Below, in pieces: positions 20,419 to 30,943 of a DNA stretch of 64,000 bases (the stretch's first letter is position 1; the number at the start of each line of letters is the position of its first letter). The DNA is from Streptomyces sp. SW4. GTDB taxonomy: Bacteria; Actinomycetota; Actinomycetes; Streptomycetales; Streptomycetaceae. The DNA is taken from positions 1 through 64,000 of the forward strand of contig QKWM01000002.1 in the NCBI GenBank assembly GCA_003248315.1, read 5' to 3'. A model generated the notes under the pieces. That model searched no databases, was not told the origin of the DNA, and saw nothing but the letters and a program-made list of their open reading frames with translations. The translations under genes and the position numbers were made by a program.

Positions 20419-20441
20419 GACCTCATTCTGATTCCAGTCCT
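20419..20441 (-). repeat. Right terminal inverted repeat of the IS
   Basis: Exact reverse complement of 18547-18569, beginning GACCTCATTCTGATTCCAG. It is followed by the second TTA target copy (20441-20443). Confidence 0.9.
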
Positions 20442-20775
20442 TATCGGGGCAGCACTCCGAGGTCACCCGGACGACGTTCCAGAACGGCCTCATCAACGGC
20501 CCGCTTCTCGGCAGCGGTCCGGCTACGGCGACGGCTTCCCAGCAGATCTGCAGCGGAAGAGACAGCCAGGGCGACAACAGCGCCTCCGCCAGGACCGGAG
20601 GACTCCTCAGCGGTCTCCTCTCCTCCGCCACCGGGCTTGTGCCCGGCGTCCTGTGATCGGCCCATCACGGGTACACGCGAATCGGCCGTGAGCAGCATGG
20701 CATTCGGCCCGCTTCGGTCGCGAAGCCCCGCGACAAGGAGAAGCTCCCTGCGGTCGCCGGCGCGGCATCGCGGGG

Positions 20776-23579
<2,804 letters not shown>

Positions 23580-23699
23580 CGCGACACCTCCGAGGCCGCT
23601 CCGCCCCGTCGCACCGCCGGGGAACCGTCGAAACCCGGCGCCCTGGCAGCCCCCGTCCGTGCAGGCTGCGGCACCGGCCGACGATTGTGCGCCCTCACC

Positions 23700-23720
23700 G
23701 GGGCCTTGCCGCAAGGCCCC
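23700..23720. promoter_or_regulatory. Rifamycin-associated element (RAE)-like palindrome
   Basis: The palindrome has perfect 10-bp arms GGGGCCTTGC and GCAAGGCCCC around a central C. From memory this matches the rifamycin-associated element found ahead of rifamycin-inactivating genes in actinomycetes. It lies 120 bp upstream of the rph start. On the rph strand it begins 6 bases after a TATAGC -10-like box, so it should overlap or directly follow the start of transcription. Confidence 0.8.
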
Positions 23721-23726
23721 CCTTGC

Positions 23727-23755
23727 GCTATACCTTGAGAGTGGCGAGGAGAAGG
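23727..23755 (-). promoter_or_regulatory. Candidate rph promoter
   Basis: On the minus strand TATAGC (23732-23727) is a good -10 box; the expected -35 position (23755-23750) reads CCTTCT, which is weak. The weak -35 and the adjacent palindrome fit an induced promoter. Confidence 0.5.
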
Positions 23756-23862
23756 TTCTCCCCGCCCTCTTTCATTTCCGGCGCCCGGCGCACGCGGTCC
23801 CGACCGGTTCGGCACGCACCGATCGGCGTACGCGGTCCCGGCCGGTACGGGATCATGACGCG

Positions 23863-24548
23863 ATGGAAGCGCGTTTCCTCGGTGCCGCCGAGCTGGCCGA
23901 AGCCCCGTCCGTCGCCGTCGTCGTCGACGTCATGCGTGCCTTCACGGTGGCCGCCTGGGCTTTCGCCCGGGGAGCCGAGAAGATCGTGCTCGCCGGGTCG
24001 CTGGACGAGGCCCTGGCGCTCACGGCGTCCCGTCCGGACTGGGTGGCGCTCAAGGACGGCCCCCGGCGCCCGGGTTCGACCTCGTGAACTCGCCCGGTCT
24101 GCTGCGCACCGCCGACCTCGAAGGACGGACCGTCGTACAGAAGACCACGGCGGGGACGGTCGGCGCTCTCGCGGTCAAGGAGGCGTCGCTGGTGCTGTGC
24201 GCCGGCTTCGTGGTCGCGGAGGCAACGGCCCGGTTGCTGCGGGCCCACGCGAGCGACCGGGTCACCTTCGTCGTCACCGGCGAGGACGGGCGGGCCGAGG
24301 AGGACCTGGCGTGCGCCCGGTACATCGCCCGCAGAGCGGCCGGGGCCGGGACGGATGCCGCCGCCTACCTCCGCCGCGCCCGCACCTCGCGTGCCGCCGC
24401 CGAACTCACGCAGGGCGTCCGCCAGGGCGCCCACGCGGACGACGTCGCGCTCTGCCTGGAACTCGACCGGTTTCCCTTCGCCATGGCGGCGGCGGTGGAG
24501 GACTCGCTGCTCGTCCTGCGCCCGCGCGAGGTGCCGCCGGTGCCATGA
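23863..24548 (+). CDS. ComB-family 2-phosphosulfolactate phosphatase-like protein
   Basis: The protein begins [20 protein letters not shown], then [14 protein letters not shown] (conserved D-x-x-R-A-x-T), LVNSPG and [13 protein letters not shown]. These are the hallmarks of the ComB family; it is about 228 residues. ComB hydrolyses 2-phosphosulfolactate in coenzyme M synthesis, but streptomycetes lack that pathway, so the substrate here is unknown. One base is missing near 24065 (GGCCCCCGGCG). The gene is divergent from rph; its start is 143 bp from the RAE. ATG 23863 is used; an in-frame alternative is not convincing. Confidence 0.8.
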
Positions 24549-24681
24549 CGTGCCGCGTGCCGCTGGGCCGCCTGCCTGGGCGAGCTGGGATCCGGTGGAC
24601 GGTTCCGCGCCGGTGGTGCTGGGGCCGTGGCGGGCCGATCCGGCCGGTGGCCGGGGCGGCCGGGGTGGTCGGGCGTGAGGC

Positions 24682-25751
24682 TCAGGCGGAGGCTTCGATG
24701 ATCTCCTGGACGCGGTCGGCCGGCACCGGCAGGGAGTCCTTGTTCTCCTTCAGCCAGCCGACGAAGTCGTCCTTGATCTTCTGCTCGACCTCGTCCCAGC
24801 CCTTGTCCAGCCGGCCGGAGGTGTACGTGCCGTCGGCGAGCCGCTCCTTGGTGAACATGTCGCGCAGCAGCGAGACCTCGGCGTCCTCGACGAGCCCCTC
24901 GGCGAGCTGCGCCGGGATGAAGACGACGCCTTCCCGCTTGGCGAGGACGATGTCCCCGGCAGTACGACGGCCTCCCCGATCCGGGTGACACCGTTGACGC
25001 CGGTGAGCATCACCTCCTGGATGTACGAGGGGTGCCAGCCGCGGACGAAGGCGTTGAACCCCTTGATGTCCTCCAGTTCCTCCAGATCCCGCAGAGTTCC
25101 GTCGAAGACGACGCCGTTACCGGTCTTCTGGTGAATGGTGCTGCCGAGGTTCCCGCCGATGAGCGTCCCGTCCTGGACCTTGCCGAATCCATCCGCGACG
25201 TAGACGTCGCCCTTCTGGAGTTTCTCGATCGGCCACGTATTCATCTGGCCGTCGTTCCCCGCGGCATGTCCGGCGTCGGTCATCCTCTTTTCCAGACCGG
25301 GGTTGCTCGGCATGTACTGGGCGGTGAGGGCACGGCCGACGATGGTCCCGTCCTCGTGGATCATCTGCCAGTCACCGGCGAACTGGTTGGTGTATCCCTT
25401 CTCCTTGAGATATCCCCAGGCCTGTTCGATCGAGACGACCTTCATGCGCTTGAGCAGGTCGTCGGAGACCCTGGGCCGGCCGTCGGGGAACCGGTCGCCC
25501 TTCCAGTCGGCGGTCAGCGCCCTGACCTCCGCTTTCGTCGCCACCGGATTGACGTCGCCGGATGCGGCAGGAGCGGCTCCCGGGCCCGCCTGCACCGCCG
25601 CCTTCACAGACGCGGGCTCGGTCCCGGGGCGGGCGGACGGGGCACCGGGCACCGCCGCACACGCCGTGACGGTCATGGCGCCGGCCAGCAGCACGAAGAC
25701 ACCGGCAGGGACGCCGGCAGGGACGGACGCCAGGCGATTCGGTCGGGGCAT
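24682..25751 (-). CDS. Exported RraA-like (HMG aldolase fold) lipoprotein
   Basis: The N-terminus MPRPNRLASVPAGVPAGVFV, then LLAGAMTVTAC, is a lipoprotein signal with Cys in the lipobox VTAC. The mature part carries the RraA/HMG-aldolase core: GGNLGSTIHQKTGNGVVFDG, then TLRDLEEL, and QEVMLTGVNGVTRIGEAVVL. After a one-base loss near 24958 it continues DIVLAKREGVVFIPAQLAE to an end at IIEASA. ATG 25751 follows GGAGG by 6 bases. RraA-type proteins are normally cytoplasmic, acting as aldolases on 4-carboxy-4-hydroxy-2-oxoacids or modulating RNase E, so an exported, lipid-anchored version of about 355 residues is unusual. Confidence 0.75.
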
Positions 25752-26187
25752 CGAAATCCTCCACAGGGGCCACGGGGCAAACTCGTCCGCACCGGGGCGG
25801 AAAGGGTTCCGGGTGTTACGGGTTCTCCAGGCCTTCCAGGCAGCCTGACTTCCAGGCAGCCACGCAGGCGGGCTTCCGGGTCAGGAACTGGACGGAAGAG
25901 TAGGGGGCGTTTTCGACGGTCAGGAAGATTCGTGACGCGATACCGGAATTCGTATCGCGCATAGCAAAGAAGGGGCGCCCGGGCGGATGCCCCGTGCGGG
26001 GCGTTCCGCCGTGGGCGGCGTGTCACGTCAAGCTCGGACATGTCAGGTTCACGACCCGCCCGGCGCCGGTGAGGATGCGGTTCGTCCCGCCGGCGCGGCA
26101 GGCCGCAGACGGCACGGCGCCGGTGACCTGTACACGAGGGCGACTCGTGCACCAGGGGGACGTCATGTCCGAGACCTAGGGGAAACC
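25752..26187. other. Divergent intergenic region between the RraA-like and I36-like genes
   Basis: No gene is supported. It holds a direct repeat of TTCCAGGCAGCC (two copies near 25835-25862), a separate inverted repeat at 25936-25959, and a GC-rich leader before the I36 gene. Promoters for both flanking genes must lie here. Confidence 0.4.
25936..25959. promoter_or_regulatory. Inverted repeat, candidate operator
   Basis: Perfect 8-bp arms CGCGATAC and GTATCGCG flank the spacer CGGAATTC. It is in the AT-richest part of the intergenic region, about 185 bp upstream of the RraA-like lipoprotein start and 230 bp upstream of the I36-like gene. Confidence 0.5.
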
Positions 26188-26574
26188 ATGCTCAGGATCA
26201 GACGGAGTGCCGTGGCACTGGCCCTGGCCACCGGGACGCTCGTCGGCGCCGCCGCGAGCGCGCAGGCCGGCGAGCAGGGGGCGCAGCGCGCGCAGGGGGA
26301 CTACGCGGGCTGCCAGGTCGGCTACGTCTGCATGTACCAGAACGAGGCCGACTGGAACGCCGGCCGGCCCAGCCACCGCTGGTACCAGTACGGCGCCCAC
26401 AACCTGAACAACCAGTACGGCACGAAGTGGGTCTTCAACAACCAGCACTCCGGCGCGAAGGCGCGGCTGTGCTACGGCTACAACGGTGCCAACTGCACCG
26501 GCCTGATCATCAACAGCTACACCGTCGGCGTCGCCGACATCACGCCGATCAACAGCATCAAGCTCTACCCGTAG
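26188..26574 (+). CDS. Secreted peptidase-inhibitor I36-like protein
   Basis: The signal peptide MLRIRRSAVALALATGTLVG, then AAASAQA, has an AxA cleavage site. The mature part has VCMYQNEADWNAGRPSHRWY, paired Cys residues (YAGCQVGYVC and ARLCYGYNGANC) and SIKLYP at the end, matching the I36 family of small streptomycete metalloprotease inhibitors. It has 128 residues in all. ATG 26188 follows AGGGGA. A stem-loop terminator follows the stop. It is probably extracellular; the target protease is unknown. Confidence 0.8.
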   Translation: MLRIRRSAVALALATGTLVGAAASAQAGEQGAQRAQGDYAGCQVGYVCMYQNEADWNAGRPSHRWYQYGAHNLNNQYGTKWVFNNQHSGAKARLCYGYNGANCTGLIINSYTVGVADITPINSIKLYP

Positions 26575-26600
26575 CCGGCTCCGGCCGTCCGGCACGCAAG

Positions 26601-26631
26601 GTGAGGGCCCCAGGACGGTGGGGGCCCTCAC
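26601..26631 (+). terminator. Stem-loop terminator after the I36-like gene
   Basis: Perfect 11-bp arms GTGAGGGCCCC and GGGGCCCTCAC enclose a 9-base loop, 26 bp after the stop codon. Confidence 0.8.
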
Positions 26632-26706
26632 GCCTGTGCAACGCCTCCGGTGGCGAAGCCGGATATCGCGGTGCGGTCACCGGCGGCGGCAGGAGACGCT
26701 GGTGCG

Positions 26707-27477
26707 ATGCATCAGGTACGGAAGATCGTGGAGCTGGTCGGCGGTGTGCTGGGCGAAGACGTCATCGGCACCTACCTCCACGGCTCCTGCGTGCTCGGCG
26801 GACTCAGGCCGGCCAGCGACGTGGACGTACTGGCTGTCTCCCGGCGGCGCATGGACGAGCGGGAACGACGGGCACTCCTCGAGGGACTGCTGGCCCTCTC
26901 CGGCTGGAGGAACAAGGCCCGCCCCGTCGAGCTCACCGTGGTCGTCCGGTCCGAGGTCAGCCCGTGGCGGTACCCGCCCACCGGCGACTTCCTCTACGGC
27001 GAGTGGCTGCGCGCCGAGTACGAGGCCGGGAAGGTCCCCCGGCCCGAGCCGATGCCCGATCTGGCCCTGCTGATCACCATGACGCTGGCCGGCGACCACC
27101 CCCTCACCGGCCCCCGCCCGGCGCAGGTCCTCGACCCGGTACCGCAGGCCGACGTGGTCCGGGCGAGCGTGGCCGGCATCCCCGCCCTGCTCGAGGATCT
27201 GGACAGCGACACCCGCAACGTCCTGCTGACCCTCGCCCGCATCTGGACCACGCTCGCCACCGGCCGGATCGAGTCGAAGGACGCCGCCGCCGACCGGGCC
27301 CTCGCCCTGCTCCCGCCCGAACACCGCGCCGCCCTCGAGCACGCCAGGCGGCTCTATCTCGGCTGGCACTACTCCGAGGAGCAGTGGAGCGAGGATTTGC
27401 GGGCGCGCGTGCGCCCGCTCGTGGACCACGTGCTCGCCGAGATCGACCGGCTGCTCCCCCGCACCCTTCGGAGGTGA
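26707..27477 (+). CDS. Aminoglycoside nucleotidyltransferase-like protein (AadA/ANT family)
   Basis: The nucleotidyltransferase core reads IGTYLHGSCVLGGLRPASDV, then DVLAV (G-S-x8-S-D-x-D). It is followed by ELTVVVRSEV and a C-terminal helical domain with RNVLLTLARIWTTLATGRI, the AadA/DUF4111 pattern. It is 256 residues, close to the 260 of ANT(3'')/ANT(9) enzymes. These transfer AMP to spectinomycin or streptomycin; chromosomal homologues often have unproven activity. ATG 26707 is used because the protein family starts close to it; a longer frame to 26650 exists. Confidence 0.75.
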   Translation: MHQVRKIVELVGGVLGEDVIGTYLHGSCVLGGLRPASDVDVLAVSRRRMDERERRALLEGLLALSGWRNKARPVELTVVVRSEVSPWRYPPTGDFLYGEWLRAEYEAGKVPRPEPMPDLALLITMTLAGDHPLTGPRPAQVLDPVPQADVVRASVAGIPALLEDLDSDTRNVLLTLARIWTTLATGRIESKDAAADRALALLPPEHRAALEHARRLYLGWHYSEEQWSEDLRARVRPLVDHVLAEIDRLLPRTLRR

Positions 27478-27644
27478 GGGCCGCTGCCTGAAGACCCCTC
27501 CCCGGGAGCCGGATCCCACGGTCGTCCCCATGTCCGGCCGGGCCCACGGGGCGCCGCCGGAAGAGGACGGCGCCGCTTCCATGATCGATTGTCAGTGGTG
27601 GGTGAGAGGCTGTGAGCATCGGATCGGCAAGAGGGGGAGCTGTC

Positions 27645-28684
27645 ATGGCAGGCAGTCAGAACTACATCAACCACGTCGCCCTGGTCCTGGACGCCAGTTC
27701 GTCCATGTCGCACCTGAGCGGCAAGGTCGTCGAGGTCGCCGACCAGCAGATCGCCTACCTCGCCCGCCGGTCCAGGGAACTGGACCAGGAGACCCGGGTG
27801 ACGGTGTACGTCTTCGCGAACGAGGTGGAGTGCGTCATCTACGACAAGGACGTGCTGCGGATGCCGTCGCTGAAGCAGATGTACCGCACCGGCGGGATGA
27901 CGGCGCTGCTGGCGGCCGCGTTGAAGTCGCAGCACGAGCTGGCGCAGACGGCCCAGCTGTACGGCGACCACAGCTTCCTGACGTTCGTCCTGACCGACGG
28001 GCAGGAGAACGCCAGTCACCGCTGCAAGGACGCCCCGGCCCGCGACCCGCGCTCGCTGGTCGACGCGGTGGCCCAGATGTTCGCGACGCAGGCGGACAAC
28101 TGGACGCTGGCCGTCCTGGTACCCGACCAGATGGGCAAACGCGAGGCGATGCAGTGCGGGTTCCCCAAAGACAACATCGCCATCTGGGACGCCACCAGCA
28201 CCCAGGGCCTGGAGGAGGCCGGACAGGTCATCCAGCAGGCCACCGAGAAGTTCATGGTGGGCCGTACCAAGGGCATCCGGGAACGCGGGCGATGTTCTCC
28301 ACCGGCGCGGACACCGTCAACAAGGACACCATCAAGGCGGCCGGCCTCACCCCGGCCGACCCGTCCGGATACGCGCTGATCCCGGTGACCCGCGACGCAG
28401 GCATCCGGGACTGGGTGGTGGAATCCGGGCACACCTACCGCACCGGCGGCGCCTACTACCAGCTCAGCAAGTCCGAGAAGGTACAGGCACGCAAGCAGAT
28501 CGCGGTCCTGGAGAAGAAGACGGACCGGGTGTACACGGGACCGCAGGCCCGGGCGCTGCTCGGCCTGCCGGACGTGGAGGTACGCGTCAAGCCGGACCAC
28601 AACGACGACTTCACCATATTCGTGCAGAGCACCAGCGTGAACCGCAAGCTGGTGCCCAACACACGGCTCCTCCTGATGCTCTGA
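27645..28684 (+). CDS. VWA-domain protein
   Basis: The von Willebrand A domain starts almost at once: INHVALVLDASSSMSHLSGK holds the MIDAS D-x-S-x-S, TGGMTALLAAAL the threonine, and LTFVLTDGQENASH the aspartate. It is about 346 residues, cytoplasmic (no signal), with a C-terminal region of unknown fold (EKVQARKQIAVLEKKTDRVY). One base is missing near 28290 (ATCCGGGAACG); restoring it reads KGIRGTRAMFSTGAD. ATG 27645 follows GAGGGGGAG. Proteins of this kind occur near Ter-type and phage-like systems, but no partner gene is adjacent. Confidence 0.75.
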
Positions 28685-28691
28685 CGCAGAG

Positions 28692-29069
28692 TCAGGTAGC
28701 GGTCGGCCAGGACCGCAGCAGGGCGGCGATCCTTCCGGCCGTGCACGCCGGGTCGAGAAGCAGATCCTTCAACGCGACAGCGTCCTCACGCCCGGGTTTG
28801 ACGGGGACGCCGGCGGCCTCCAGGTACATGACGCCGGTCGCGGCGGCGACGGCCAGGTTGGAGCGCTCCAGCCAGCGGCACCGGCCCAGCGTGTGCACCA
28901 GGGCGGCGGCCTTGGCGTAGGGGCCGTCGTAGACGGGCCGCCCGAACAGCTCGGCGCGGTGGCGGGCGACCGCCGAGACGGGGACGCCGTAGTCGTCGGG
29001 GGCGGGGTCGTCGGCGCCGGCGGCCTCGGCCACCTGCAGGATCCAGGGAACGTCGATGTGCAGGTCCAT
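28692..29069 (-). CDS. Fic/Doc-like toxin with degenerate motif
   Basis: The protein begins MDLHIDVPWILQVAEAAG; GVPVSAVARHRAELFGRPVY, DGPYAKAAALVHTLGR and CRWLERSNLAVAAATGVMYL follow the Doc fold. The usual H-x-F-x-x-G-N-K/R loop is replaced by H-T-L-G-R-C-R-W-L-E-R-S-N-L, so the AMP/phosphate-transfer glycine-rich anion hole is missing. It has 125 residues. The start overlaps the antitoxin stop (TGATG), giving translational coupling. Streptomycete annotations call such genes fic-family toxin components. Confidence 0.7.
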   Translation of the reverse strand: MDLHIDVPWILQVAEAAGADDPAPDDYGVPVSAVARHRAELFGRPVYDGPYAKAAALVHTLGRCRWLERSNLAVAAATGVMYLEAAGVPVKPGREDAVALKDLLLDPACTAGRIAALLRSWPTAT

Positions 29070-29323
29070 CAGGCGGCGTGCTCTCCCGGCGGGGTCCGCC
29101 GGCCCTGTTCGGCTTCGGCCTCGTCGAAGAGCGACTGGTGCTCGGCCAGGAAGCGGGCGGCCGCGTCCACCGCGCGGGCGCGCAGGCCGCTGGTGTCGTC
29201 CTGGACCAGTCTGGCCAGGTAGTCGCCGACGCTCAGCCCCAGGTCGGCGGCTCGCTTCCGGGCGAGTTCCGCGACGTCCTCGTCCACGCGTGCGCCCAGC
29301 TGTGTCTTCGCCATACCGGTCAT
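29069..29323 (-). CDS. Antitoxin partner of the Fic-like protein
   Basis: This is a protein of about 84 residues: MAKTQLGARVDEDVAELARK, then RAADLGLSVGDYLARLV is a ribbon-helix-helix-type DNA-binding start, and an acidic tail (EHQSLFDEAEAEQGR) would contact the toxin. Two Met starts are possible (29323 or 29314); neither has a ribosome site and an operator touches the start, so the message may be leaderless. It is upstream of, and overlaps, the toxin gene. Confidence 0.7.
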   Translation of the reverse strand: MTGMAKTQLGARVDEDVAELARKRAADLGLSVGDYLARLVQDDTSGLRARAVDAAARFLAEHQSLFDEAEAEQGRRTPPGEHAA

Positions 29324-29339
29324 GGTAACAGCGGTTACC
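29324..29339. promoter_or_regulatory. Inverted repeat abutting the antitoxin start
   Basis: GGTAAC (29324-29329) and GTTACC (29334-29339) form a perfect inverted repeat with a 4-bp spacer, ending at the base before the antitoxin start. This is the expected place for autorepression by the RHH antitoxin. Confidence 0.6.
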
Positions 29340-29524
29340 GCACACGGGAGGGGCGGCGGCGGGACCGGGCCTGCCCGTGTGGCCAGGGGGCGGGAGCGGT
29401 TCCCGTGGCGTGCGGGGTGCCGCCGGGTGATCCTGATGTCCGTGTACAGAGCAGGCGTCCGCGCGGTCCGGGACGGGACCGTGCGGCGCGTCCACGAGCT
29501 CGGGGGTCGAGGAGTGAGGACCGC

Positions 29525-30886
29525 ATGGCACGTCTCAGCCGTACGAGGACGACCGTTCCGGCCCTCGTGGCCGTGGCCATGGTGGCCGCCGGCTGCACGC
29601 ACGGCGATCCGTCGAGGGCCGGCGCCGCCGACGCGGTGGGCACCGCCGGCGTGGTGGGCGCCACCGAGGCGGGATCGGTGCGGGCCGAACGGGAGCAGTG
29701 CCAGGAGACGACGAAGAACGCCTGCTACACCGCCGACCAGCTGCGCACCGCGTACGGCGTCGACGAACTGGCGGACAAGGGCATCACCGGCAAGGGCCGC
29801 ACCATCGCGGTCGTCGACCCGATCGGGGCCCCGAACGCCGCCGAGGACCTGAAGGCGTTCAGCCGGAAGATGGGGCTGCCCGAGCCGGACCTGCGGATCG
29901 TCGACCACCGGCCCGACTCCGGCAGCGAGGTGCCCTTCGACTGGAGCGACCGGACCATGGCCGTCAGCGCGCTGGAGACGACCATGGACCTCCAGGCGGC
30001 GCACGCCATGGCACCGGACGCCCAGCTGGTCCTCCACCGGATGGGCGCCGCCCCCGACGACGTGGACGACCAGATCTCCCCGCAGGCCCTGACGCAGCTG
30101 GTCGAGGTCCTGGCCGGCATCAGCGACGACGGGAGCGCCGACGTCGTCTCCCTGAGCCTCGGCTATCCGGAGGTGGGCGACGAGGTGCGCGGCTACGGCC
30201 GCCTGTACGCGCAGATCAGTGAGCTGTTCAGGGAGATGGACAAGGAGGGTGTCACCGTCGTGGCGTCCTCCGGGGACAACGGCGTGTACGACCCGAACGC
30301 CTCGGGCAGCGGCGCCGAGGTCCGCACGGTCGAGTGGCCCGCCGCCGACCCGAACGTCACCGCCGTCGGCGGCACCCGGCTCTCCCTGGACGACGACGGC
30401 CGGCGGACGGCACCGGACACGGTGTGGAACGACGAGGTCGGCGCCCCGGGCGGCGGCAGGTCCAGGGTGTTCGCACAGCCCGGCTACCAGGGCGAGGGCC
30501 GGGTCGCCGAGCTCGCCCGAGGACGCCGGGCCGTGCCGGACGTGTCGCTCACGGCGTCCGCGACGGCCGGCACGATGATCTACTTCACCTCCGACAAGGG
30601 CAGCCGCTGGGTCCCCGTCGGCGGCACCAGTCTGGCGGCGCCGCTGTTCGCCGGGATGGTGGCGCTGGCCGCCCAGCACAGGGGCGAGGGCCTGGGCAAT
30701 GTGAACCCGCGCCTGTACGGCCTGGCTCCCTCCCCCGAGGCCGGTGAGCGGGCCGGCGTCGTCGACATCACCTCCGGTACCAACGGCAAGGGCGGCTTCC
30801 GGGCCGGTGAGGGCTACGACCTGGCCAGCGGCCTCGGCACGGTGGACGCCGCCGCCCTCGTGCCGGCCCTGGCGGGCAAGGGCTGA
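29525..30886 (+). CDS. Sedolisin-type (S53) lipoprotein protease
   Basis: The signal MARLSRTRTTVPALVAVAMV, then AAGC, is a lipobox. The catalytic set of the family is visible: SALETTMDLQAAHAMAPDAQ (Glu and Asp), VVASSGDNGVYDP (oxyanion Asp), VPVGGTSLAAPLFAGM (GTS nucleophile Ser), and a Ca site at VVDITSGTNGKGGF with GYDLASGLGTVD. It is 453 residues. The usual long N-terminal prodomain is absent; only about 40 linker residues separate the lipid anchor from the catalytic domain (ADQLRTAYGVDELADKG). It would act on the outer face of the membrane. The frame is intact. Confidence 0.85.
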   Translation: MARLSRTRTTVPALVAVAMVAAGCTHGDPSRAGAADAVGTAGVVGATEAGSVRAEREQCQETTKNACYTADQLRTAYGVDELADKGITGKGRTIAVVDPIGAPNAAEDLKAFSRKMGLPEPDLRIVDHRPDSGSEVPFDWSDRTMAVSALETTMDLQAAHAMAPDAQLVLHRMGAAPDDVDDQISPQALTQLVEVLAGISDDGSADVVSLSLGYPEVGDEVRGYGRLYAQISELFREMDKEGVTVVASSGDNGVYDPNASGSGAEVRTVEWPAADPNVTAVGGTRLSLDDDGRRTAPDTVWNDEVGAPGGGRSRVFAQPGYQGEGRVAELARGRRAVPDVSLTASATAGTMIYFTSDKGSRWVPVGGTSLAAPLFAGMVALAAQHRGEGLGNVNPRLYGLAPSPEAGERAGVVDITSGTNGKGGFRAGEGYDLASGLGTVDAAALVPALAGKG

Positions 30887-30903
30887 GCGGCGCCGCAGGG
30901 GCG

Positions 30904-30927
30904 AGGGATCCGGGACCGGCGATCCCT
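30904..30927. terminator. Possible stem-loop between convergent genes
   Basis: AGGGATC and GATCCCT, 7-bp arms with a 10-base loop, lie 17 bp after the protease stop and just before the 3' end of the convergent regulator gene. Confidence 0.5.
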
Positions 30928-30943
30928 TGGCGGCAGGGGGCGG

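Larger units (their letters stand above)
18548..20440 (+). mobile_element. IS5-family (IS1031-like) insertion sequence with RCC1-like passenger
   Basis: Both ends carry the same sequence in inverse orientation: GGACTGGAATCAGAATGAGG on the left (from 18548), then TC; counting the adjacent target A/T, 23 bp are perfectly inverted (18547-18569 and 20419-20441). The target duplication is TTA (18545-18547 and 20441-20443); a 3-bp TNA duplication is typical of the IS1031 subgroup of IS5. The element is 1893 bp, about twice the normal size, because a second gene lies between the transposase and the right end. A degenerate right-end copy sits just after the transposase. Perfect ends and a restorable target gene point to recent insertion. 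Confidence 0.9.
18329..20656 (+). pseudogene. Small probable secreted-protein gene interrupted by the IS
   Basis: The left fragment (18329-18547) ends in SVNGVRGSGRNSDL. Removing the IS and one TTA copy joins it in frame to SGQHSEVTRTTFQNGLING, continuing (20444-20656) to GGLLSGLLSSATGLVPGVL and a TGA stop. That gives 143 codons. The low-complexity Gly/Asn/Ser-rich character and the hydrophobic C-terminus resemble small streptomycete exported proteins. The N-terminal 50 residues do not give a clean signal peptide, so that part may be decayed or the start may differ. The IS entered a TTA leucine codon. The function of the original protein is unknown. Confidence 0.55.

Noticed and set aside
24561..24660. 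Terminator or small gene after the ComB-like gene
   Set aside because: No clear stem-loop with long arms and no coding pattern seen.
25994..26179. Short plus-strand frame as a leader peptide for the I36-like gene
   Set aside because: Composition is not peptide-like, with no ribosome site and no attenuator structure.
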